NCBI GenBank assembly: GCA_910578555.1
Contig: CAJTPS010000003.1
Span: forward strand, 62,001-126,000
Reading direction: 5' to 3'
Source of the DNA: an uncultured Lachnospiraceae bacterium
GTDB taxonomy: Bacteria; Bacillota; Clostridia; Lachnospirales; Lachnospiraceae
DNA: 64,000 nt
Notes under the pieces: generated by a model
Told to the model about the DNA's origin: nothing
What the model saw: only the letters and a program-made list of their open reading frames with translations
Database searches by the model: none
In this document: positions 57,965 to 64,000 of the stretch, piece after piece
Position numbering within the stretch: position 1 is the stretch's first letter
Layout: each line of letters begins with the position of its first letter
Program-made: the position numbers and the translations under genes

Positions 57965-59044
57965 ATGAAAAATACAATTTTGGTCGTGGATGATGATAAG
58001 ACAAATCTGGCGCTTGCGCAGAAGATTCTAGCGTCGCGGTACCGGATCGCTGCTTCCAATTCCGGTGCGGGAGCATTGAAGTATCTGGAGAATCACAGGC
58101 CGGAACTGATCCTGCTGGATATCAATATGCCGGACCTGGACGGATTCGCCGTGATGGAACGGCTGCGCAGTCAGGAAGCTACGAAGTCGATTCCGGTGAT
58201 TTTTCTGACAGCGGATAATCTGGCGGAGACAGAGATCAAGTGTTTCCGCATGGGTGCCATGGATTTCGTCACGAAGCCTTTTGTGCCGGATATACTGCTC
58301 AGCCGTGTGGATAAGACGATTGAGCTTGACCAGTACAGACATAATCTTGAGAGGATGGTCAGGGAGCAGGCGGATAAGATTACAGAGGACGCAAGACGTC
58401 TCAGCAAGATACAGGATTCCGTTATTGTCGGTATGGCGAATCTGATTGAGAGCAGGGACGGCAGTACGGGCAAGCACGTGAAGAACACGCAGATGTATGT
58501 GCGGATGATTGCGAACGAGCTGCGCAGACGGAAGCTTTTTGAGGCGGAACTGACGGAAGAATACATAGAAGATCTCTGCAAGGCGGCACCTCTTCATGAT
58601 GTGGGTAAGATCAAGATCCCGGATGCCATTCTGCAAAAGCCCGGGAAGCTGACGCCGGAAGAGTTTGACACCATGAAGACGCACACTACCCACAGCCGTA
58701 CGATCATACAGATGATCATAGGCGATGTCGAGGATGAGCATTACGTGCGTATCGTGGAAGACATTGCGCTGTACCATCATGAACGGTGGGACGGCTCGGG
58801 ATATCCTGCCGGACTGGCGCAGGATCAGATCCCGCTGGCGGCGCGGATCATGGCGGTGGCGGACGTTTTTGACGCACTGTATGAGGAGCGCTGTTATAAA
58901 CCGCCGATGCGTCCGATTGAGCGGATCATGCAGATTATGGCGGAGGGCAGAGGGACACAGTTTGACCCGGTGATCATGGATGTATTTACGGAAATGTTAC
59001 CGATGCTTAAAGAAGTACTCGGTATCAGCGCCGACAGTGTATAA
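57965..59044 (+). CDS. Response regulator with HD-GYP output
   Basis: A 359-residue cytoplasmic protein. The receiver has VVDDDKTN and the acceptor aspartate in LILLDINMPDLDG. A helical linker leads to a complete HD-GYP domain: PLHDVGKIKIPDAIL, the H-rich THTTHS, YHHERWDGSGYPAGL and MAVADVFDALYEERCY. Phosphorylation is expected to switch on breakdown of a cyclic dinucleotide. It is encoded between hybrid kinases and ends 12 bases before the next one. Together with the HD-GYP protein at 48.9 kb it points to c-di-GMP control, though no active GGDEF cyclase is in the window. Confidence 0.93.
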   Translation: MKNTILVVDDDKTNLALAQKILASRYRIAASNSGAGALKYLENHRPELILLDINMPDLDGFAVMERLRSQEATKSIPVIFLTADNLAETEIKCFRMGAMDFVTKPFVPDILLSRVDKTIELDQYRHNLERMVREQADKITEDARRLSKIQDSVIVGMANLIESRDGSTGKHVKNTQMYVRMIANELRRRKLFEAELTEEYIEDLCKAAPLHDVGKIKIPDAILQKPGKLTPEEFDTMKTHTTHSRTIIQMIIGDVEDEHYVRIVEDIALYHHERWDGSGYPAGLAQDQIPLAARIMAVADVFDALYEERCYKPPMRPIERIMQIMAEGRGTQFDPVIMDVFTEMLPMLKEVLGISADSV

Positions 59045-59056
59045 CGGAGGTTGACC

Positions 59057-61927
59057 GTGGAAGAGAGACAGTTTAACAATGACAGGACAAATAAGAAACT
59101 GGAGCAGCTTGTGCTCGGCATATTCACCGCATTTTCTCTGGCAATGTTTGTTTCATCCATACTTCTCGAATGGCATATCGTTGCGAAGGAATTGATTCTG
59201 GCGGCTGTGGCCGCCAGTTGGTATGTCGTGCTCAAACAAACCGGAGACCACGTGTTCCGCGCCAGGTTTCTCGCGGTGGCGGCGTGGATCAATTTCAGCA
59301 TCTACGTGTTCTATTCCGTAAGTTTTATTTCGGTTCTGGCTTCTATGATGGTGCTCATCGTGCTGTTAGGAAGCTTCTGTATACCGCAGATCGTCCGGAT
59401 CGGCGTTTTTTTTTCTACCATTACGATTTTGTATCACGCTCTGGTTCTAAGGTCGGTGAATTTCAGTACGGCGAATGATGTGCTGCGGTTTGGTCTTCAT
59501 GCGCTCTCCGTGTATGTGGTATCGCTGGTGACAGGGCTTACCATACGAACCAGACAGGAAATGAATGAGAAACTGATTGAGAACATACGGGAACTGGAAC
59601 TTGTGGAAAAGAGCAAAGATGATTTTATGGTGAATATATCCCATGAGATCCGTACGCCCATCAATGCTGTGTGCGGCATGAGCGAAGCGATTCTGCAGGA
59701 GGATATTCCCACGGGCGTGAGAAGGGATGTGATTGATATCCAGACGGCGGGCCGTAATCTCCTTTCCACGGTCAGCAATATTCTGGATTTCTCCGAACTG
59801 GAGGGCGGTAAGACGGAACTGGCGGAGGAGAGCTACAACATTACTTCCACGATCGCGGATATCATTAATATGGCGGTGACGCTTGAGAACGGCAGGAATC
59901 TGGAGCTGATTGTGGATTGTGATGCCGATCTGCCGAGCAATCTGCTGGGAGATGAGCAGAAATTCAGACGTATCGTCATGAATCTGCTGGATAATGCCAT
60001 CAAGTTTACGAAGGAAGGCGGTATCGTCCTCAAGATCAGAAGCAGGAAAGAAGCCTACGGGGCTAATCTGATGGTCAGCATCAGAGATTCCGGCATCGGT
60101 ATGGAGCAGGAGGATCTGGAGAGAATATTCGCAAGCTTCAGTCAGGTAAATTCCGGGCGCAACAGGGAAGAAGGCGGCATCGGTCTGGGTCTGGCCATCA
60201 CGAAAGAACTGGTGCGCAGCATGGGCGGTTTTATCACCGTGGAGAGCGAACCCGGCAACGGCACGGAATTTCGGTTTACGATACCGCAGAAGGTCCTGGA
60301 TGAGACACCGATCGTCTCGATCAGGAACAAGGGCAGCATTTATGCGGCGTGCTATATCAATATGGATAAATATGATTATTCCGTGGTGCGTGAGGGGTAT
60401 GAGAAAAGCATACGCCACATTGCGGAGGAGTTCGGGATTATGTTCCGTGTATGCAGGAATCTGTCCGAACTGAAACGCCGGATGGAGAATGAGAACTATA
60501 CACATATCTTTATCGGATGGGAAGAATATGGTGAGGACAGAGAATTTTTCGACGGGCTGGCGAAACAGATCAGGGTCGTATTGATTCTGGATTATGAGCA
60601 GGAGACTCAGATCGGCGGCAGCATGCTGCGGATCTATAAACCTTTCACCGTGTTGTCTATCGCGGCAGTTCTAAACGGGCAGAAGATATCGCGGGGAGAG
60701 GAGCAGCACATCAGGCACCGGTTTACCGCGCCGGAGGCAAAAGTGCTCGTGGTAGATGACAATGCCATGAATCTGAAGGTTATGGCGAGGCTGCTGCTGC
60801 CGTACCAGATCAGGACGGTGATGGCGCTGGGCGGTCAGGAAGCATTAGAGAAGCTGGGCACCATGGAGTATGACTGTGTCTTTCTGGATCATATGATGCC
60901 GGAGATGGATGGCGTAGAGACGCTTCACAGGATACGGCAGAAACCCGGAGCTTATTTCCAGACGCTGCCGGTGATCGCTTTTACGGCGAATGCCATAGGC
61001 GGCGCACGGGAGATGTTTCTGGAGGAGGGATTTGACGATTTTATTGCCAAGCCGATTGAGCTTAGCGTGCTGGAGCGTATGCTGCGTCGGTATATTCCGC
61101 TGACGAAACAGATAGAGGTTCAGGATCAGGCGGCTGATCTGCAGAAACGGTCTGCCCGCACGGATGAGATAACGGACTCCGGTGCAGAGCGGGGACAGCA
61201 GACGTATACCGCGGCAGGACAGGCGGCATCTGAAGAGTCAAAGACTGAAGGCGGGGCGGACGGACTGGAGGCGCTTACGGCTGCCGGCATCAATATATCC
61301 CAGGGAATCTCCTACTGCGGAGATCAGGAAGGGCTGCGGGAGATCATCGCGATGTATCATGCCCAGGGAGCGGGAAGGATTCAGCAGCTTCAGCAGTTGT
61401 TTGAAGAGCAGAACTGGAAGGATTACAGTATTACGGCGCATGCGCTTAAGAGTAATTCCAGAGGAATCGGTGCGAACGACTTGGCGGAACTGGCGTTCGG
61501 GATGGAGATGGCAGGTAAGGAGAACCGGCCGGAATATATACTGGAGCATCACAGAGAACTGTTGGCAGACTATGATACGCTGCTGCAGGCGCTTGGGCAT
61601 AATTCTTTCATTTACCCGGAGGGATACCGTGACCCGGAGGAGAACGAAGGTGATGCCCGGGCGGATGGGACACAGATAACGGCGGCGGGCGACGGGAAGC
61701 AGGAGATCGACCGGCAGGAACTGGAGAGACAGTTTGCGCTTATCGGCGAGAAACTGGATAATTTTGAGACGGAGGGACTGGAAGTGATTCTGAAAGGACT
61801 GGAGCCTTATGCTTATCATGGAATGCTGCTGCAGAACATGACGTCCGGAATCAGAAAGCGTGTGGATGAGTTTGATTTTCTGGCTGCTGCGGCTGTGCTG
61901 GAGGAGTGGAAAGAAAAGCTTGCGTAA
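59057..61927 (+). CDS. Hybrid sensor histidine kinase with receiver and Hpt domains
   Basis: A 956-residue protein. Residues 18-170 hold five or six membrane segments. HisKA reads VNISHEIRTPINA (His196), followed by a HATPase (RDSGIGMEQ, GLGLAITKELV). Residues 425-545 look like a receiver without the aspartate (IFIGWEEYG). A true receiver follows (CVFLDHMMPEMDG). A linker leads to an Hpt domain with AHALKSNSRGIGA, and a final helical segment of about 80 residues. It has everything for a His-Asp-His relay. GTG 59057 is chosen because ACGGAGG lies 6 bases before it; TTG 59051 abuts that site. Confidence 0.9.
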   Translation: MEERQFNNDRTNKKLEQLVLGIFTAFSLAMFVSSILLEWHIVAKELILAAVAASWYVVLKQTGDHVFRARFLAVAAWINFSIYVFYSVSFISVLASMMVLIVLLGSFCIPQIVRIGVFFSTITILYHALVLRSVNFSTANDVLRFGLHALSVYVVSLVTGLTIRTRQEMNEKLIENIRELELVEKSKDDFMVNISHEIRTPINAVCGMSEAILQEDIPTGVRRDVIDIQTAGRNLLSTVSNILDFSELEGGKTELAEESYNITSTIADIINMAVTLENGRNLELIVDCDADLPSNLLGDEQKFRRIVMNLLDNAIKFTKEGGIVLKIRSRKEAYGANLMVSIRDSGIGMEQEDLERIFASFSQVNSGRNREEGGIGLGLAITKELVRSMGGFITVESEPGNGTEFRFTIPQKVLDETPIVSIRNKGSIYAACYINMDKYDYSVVREGYEKSIRHIAEEFGIMFRVCRNLSELKRRMENENYTHIFIGWEEYGEDREFFDGLAKQIRVVLILDYEQETQIGGSMLRIYKPFTVLSIAAVLNGQKISRGEEQHIRHRFTAPEAKVLVVDDNAMNLKVMARLLLPYQIRTVMALGGQEALEKLGTMEYDCVFLDHMMPEMDGVETLHRIRQKPGAYFQTLPVIAFTANAIGGAREMFLEEGFDDFIAKPIELSVLERMLRRYIPLTKQIEVQDQAADLQKRSARTDEITDSGAERGQQTYTAAGQAASEESKTEGGADGLEALTAAGINISQGISYCGDQEGLREIIAMYHAQGAGRIQQLQQLFEEQNWKDYSITAHALKSNSRGIGANDLAELAFGMEMAGKENRPEYILEHHRELLADYDTLLQALGHNSFIYPEGYRDPEENEGDARADGTQITAAGDGKQEIDRQELERQFALIGEKLDNFETEGLEVILKGLEPYAYHGMLLQNMTSGIRKRVDEFDFLAAAAVLEEWKEKLA

Positions 61928-61970
61928 AGCGATTCGGGAGAAAGTGATGATCAGGAGAGGTTGAAGTGAT

Positions 61971-64000
61971 ATGAAGAAGAGAATACATAGATTTTGGAAG
62001 TCTCTGTTCAATGAGCGACTGGATTTTCGGGAAAGACTTAACCGGATGGTTCTGTTACTGGCATTCATGGCGGCCATTATCGGTCTGGGCCGCGTGCTTT
62101 TAGGGGCGGGATCTGATCTGATGTATGCCCTCGTGCCGATGTGCGTTGTGTCCGGCGTGGCGCTTCATATGGCGGAGGACCGGCAGAATATCAAGAAGGC
62201 ATCCTGGCTTCTTGTCATTGCATCGAATGTAATCCTGTTTCCAGCGGTCTTTATCTTAAGCGGCGGCGTGGACAGCGGTACGCCGGTCTGGTTCGTGCTG
62301 GGACTGGTCTACATATTCCTGCTGTTTGACGGCAGGGAGGCGGCGGTTGCGCTGGGAATCTCTCTGACATCATTTTTGATCACATATTTTGTCGCTTATA
62401 AGAATCCCGGTATGATACCGGCGGCAAGCCGTTCGTATAGCTTTATGGATTCGTATATTACCATGGTGGTGGTGAGCTGTTTCGTCGGCGTCCTGATGAA
62501 GATCCAGTTTCTGACATATAATAAGGAGCGGATGCTGGCGGAGAAACAGAAGGCGGAGATCGAGCAGATCGCCCGTTCCAAGGACACTTTCTTCGCGAAT
62601 ATGAGTCATGAGATCCGCACACCGATCAATACGATTATCGGATTAAATGAGATGATCCTGCGGGAGGATATCTCCGATGAAATAGCAGAGAATGCCATCA
62701 ATATTCAGAATGCCAGCAAGATGCTGCTGACGACCATCAATGATATTCTGGATCTGTCAAAATTAGAGTCAGGTAAGATGGAGATCGTACCGGCGCAGTA
62801 TGAGGTCAGTTCCATGTTCAGCGACCTGGTGAATCTGATCTGGATTCGTGCCCACGAGAAGGAACTGGAGTTCAAGGTGGATATTGATCATGAGATTCCC
62901 TCGATGCTCTACGGTGACGAAGTGCGGATCAAGCAGGTCATCACCAACATGTTGACTAATGCAGTCAAGTACACACAGAGCGGCTCTGTTACGCTGACGG
63001 CCAAGGGAGAGCGGGTCGCCGCGGATCAGATCATGCTGCGGATCTCCGTGACGGATACCGGTATGGGAATCCGGAAGGAAAGTCTGGATGATCTGTTCAG
63101 TTCTTTCAAACGTGTGGATGAGGGAGATAACCGACACATTGAGGGTACCGGTCTGGGGCTGAATATTTCCAGACAGCTGATTGAAATGATGGGCGGCAGG
63201 ATCTATGTGGACAGCGTGTATCATAAAGGTTCCACTTTTACAATAGAAGTCAGACAGCGTATCGTTAATGTAAGGCCGATCGGCATCATTAATTTTGCGG
63301 CGCAGAAGCAGCTCAATTATCGTGCGAAATACAAGCAGAGCTTCACAGCGCCGGATGCCAGAGTGCTGGTAGTGGACGATAACGATATGAACCGTATGGT
63401 AGCGATCAAACTGCTGCGCGGTACGGGAATCCAGGTCGATACGGCGCAGAGCGGCAGGGAATGTCTGCAGCGGACGGCGGAAAACCTGTACCATGTCATA
63501 CTGATGGATCATATGATGCCGGAGATGGACGGGGAAGAGACGATGAAAGCCGTGCGCGCCCAGACGAAGGGGTTCTGCCAGAAGGTGCCGATCGTTGCGC
63601 TGACCGCCAATGTTATGACGAATGCGGAGCAGGTGTATCAGAACATGGGATTTGACGGCTATCTTGCCAAACCGATCAACGCCGCGCTGCTGGAGGCAAG
63701 TCTCCTCAAGTATCTGCCGGAGGAACTGGTAGAGTACACGGCACAGGCGGACAATAACGGGGAGGAAGGGGAAGGTACGATCAATCGTGTGACCAGCGTG
63801 CGCAAGCGCAAGGTTGCCATCACGGCGGACTGCATCTGTGATCTGCCAAAGGATCTGCTGGAGAAATATCAGATCGGACTGATGTACTGCTATGTCCATA
63901 CCAGGGAAGGGCGGTTCTGCGATCTCTTCGAGGTGTCTTCCGACAGTCTGCTGAATTATCTGCAGACAGAAGGCAACTACGCGTATTCCTCGACGGCAGA
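61971..64000 (+). CDS. Hybrid sensor histidine kinase with C-terminal DegV-like domain (partial at window end)
   Basis: The frame is open from ATG 61971 to the window end (676 residues seen). About five membrane segments fill residues 20-165. A coiled coil leads to HisKA with ANMSHEIRTPINT (His213), HATPase (DTGMGIRKE, GTGLGLNISRQ) and a receiver with VILMDHMMPEMDG. After a short acidic linker (NNGEEGEGT) a new domain starts: KVAITADCICDLPKDLLEKY, then VSSDSLLNYLQTEG and AYSSTA. This follows the opening of DegV fatty-acid-binding proteins (VTDSTADLP...EKY..., then the TTSQP region). The ribosome binding site is AGGAGAGG, 10 bases upstream. The rest of the DegV part lies outside the window. 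Confidence 0.85.
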   Translation, partial: MKKRIHRFWKSLFNERLDFRERLNRMVLLLAFMAAIIGLGRVLLGAGSDLMYALVPMCVVSGVALHMAEDRQNIKKASWLLVIASNVILFPAVFILSGGVDSGTPVWFVLGLVYIFLLFDGREAAVALGISLTSFLITYFVAYKNPGMIPAASRSYSFMDSYITMVVVSCFVGVLMKIQFLTYNKERMLAEKQKAEIEQIARSKDTFFANMSHEIRTPINTIIGLNEMILREDISDEIAENAINIQNASKMLLTTINDILDLSKLESGKMEIVPAQYEVSSMFSDLVNLIWIRAHEKELEFKVDIDHEIPSMLYGDEVRIKQVITNMLTNAVKYTQSGSVTLTAKGERVAADQIMLRISVTDTGMGIRKESLDDLFSSFKRVDEGDNRHIEGTGLGLNISRQLIEMMGGRIYVDSVYHKGSTFTIEVRQRIVNVRPIGIINFAAQKQLNYRAKYKQSFTAPDARVLVVDDNDMNRMVAIKLLRGTGIQVDTAQSGRECLQRTAENLYHVILMDHMMPEMDGEETMKAVRAQTKGFCQKVPIVALTANVMTNAEQVYQNMGFDGYLAKPINAALLEASLLKYLPEELVEYTAQADNNGEEGEGTINRVTSVRKRKVAITADCICDLPKDLLEKYQIGLMYCYVHTREGRFCDLFEVSSDSLLNYLQTEGNYAYSSTA

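Noticed and set aside
62769..63899. 376-codon minus-strand frame
   Set aside because: Antisense to the kinase-DegV gene, with no family resemblance and no start signal.

Overview
The window (48-50% GC by eye, dense, mostly plus-strand operons with clear AGGAGG-type ribosome binding sites) looks like the chromosome of an anaerobic gut Firmicute, most likely a Lachnospiraceae member. Grounds: HPr/PTS and CcpA-type biology, a mannobiose phosphorolysis locus of the Ruminococcus/Roseburia type, a DUF6465 protein, PadR-DUF1700-DUF4097 operons, LytTR-type two-component systems, and very large hybrid histidine kinases. I see no rRNA, tRNA, insertion sequence, prophage or CRISPR array. The organism call is inference.

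Layout. 1-4.1 kb: the end of gltB, gltD, then ptsI. 4.1-7.6 kb: a GHKL histidine kinase, a LytTR response regulator and a CPBP membrane protease. 7.8-11.9 kb: a hybrid kinase, a small PAS protein and a sugar/cation symporter carrying a one-base frameshift. 12.2-20.1 kb: asnA followed by DNA-repair genes: a radical SAM/helix-hairpin-helix protein with two perfect LexA boxes and its usual partner, a RecB-like nuclease-XPD/DinG-like helicase fusion, and nfo. A Crh-like HPr sits among them. 20.5-27.4 kb: a GH13 enzyme and a complete branched-chain amino acid (liv) ABC operon, with a four-copy 128-bp hairpin repeat between the binding-protein and permease genes. 27.8-32.8 kb: a LacI regulator, a small basic-peptide transcription unit and a heterodimeric ABC exporter. 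33.0-42.6 kb: a second LacI regulator, an AraC regulator, a sugar ABC transporter whose binding-protein gene is frameshifted, an AGE-family 2-epimerase and two GH130 phosphorylases. Together these read as a beta-1,4-mannooligosaccharide uptake and phosphorolysis locus.

42.8-53.3 kb: small housekeeping and envelope genes (DUF6465, EamA exporter, PadR-DUF1700-DUF4097-PspC, ECF transporter S component, CmpB-like membrane protein), a 7TM-PAS-degenerate GGDEF-HD-GYP protein, and an ECF sigma factor with a membrane-anchored partner. 53.5-64 kb: a signalling cluster made of a lipoprotein sugar-binding-like protein, a Cache-PAS hybrid kinase with two receivers, a receiver-HD-GYP protein, a hybrid kinase with an Hpt domain, and a last hybrid kinase whose C-terminus runs into a DegV-like domain before the window ends.

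The most unusual material is: the tandem 128-bp hairpin array in the liv operon and its diverged relative after livF; the kinase-DegV fusion; paired LexA boxes exactly 60 bp apart in front of the radical SAM repair gene; a family of short palindromic elements scattered at gene ends; and a self-contained promoter-small ORF-terminator unit at 28.9-29.2 kb.
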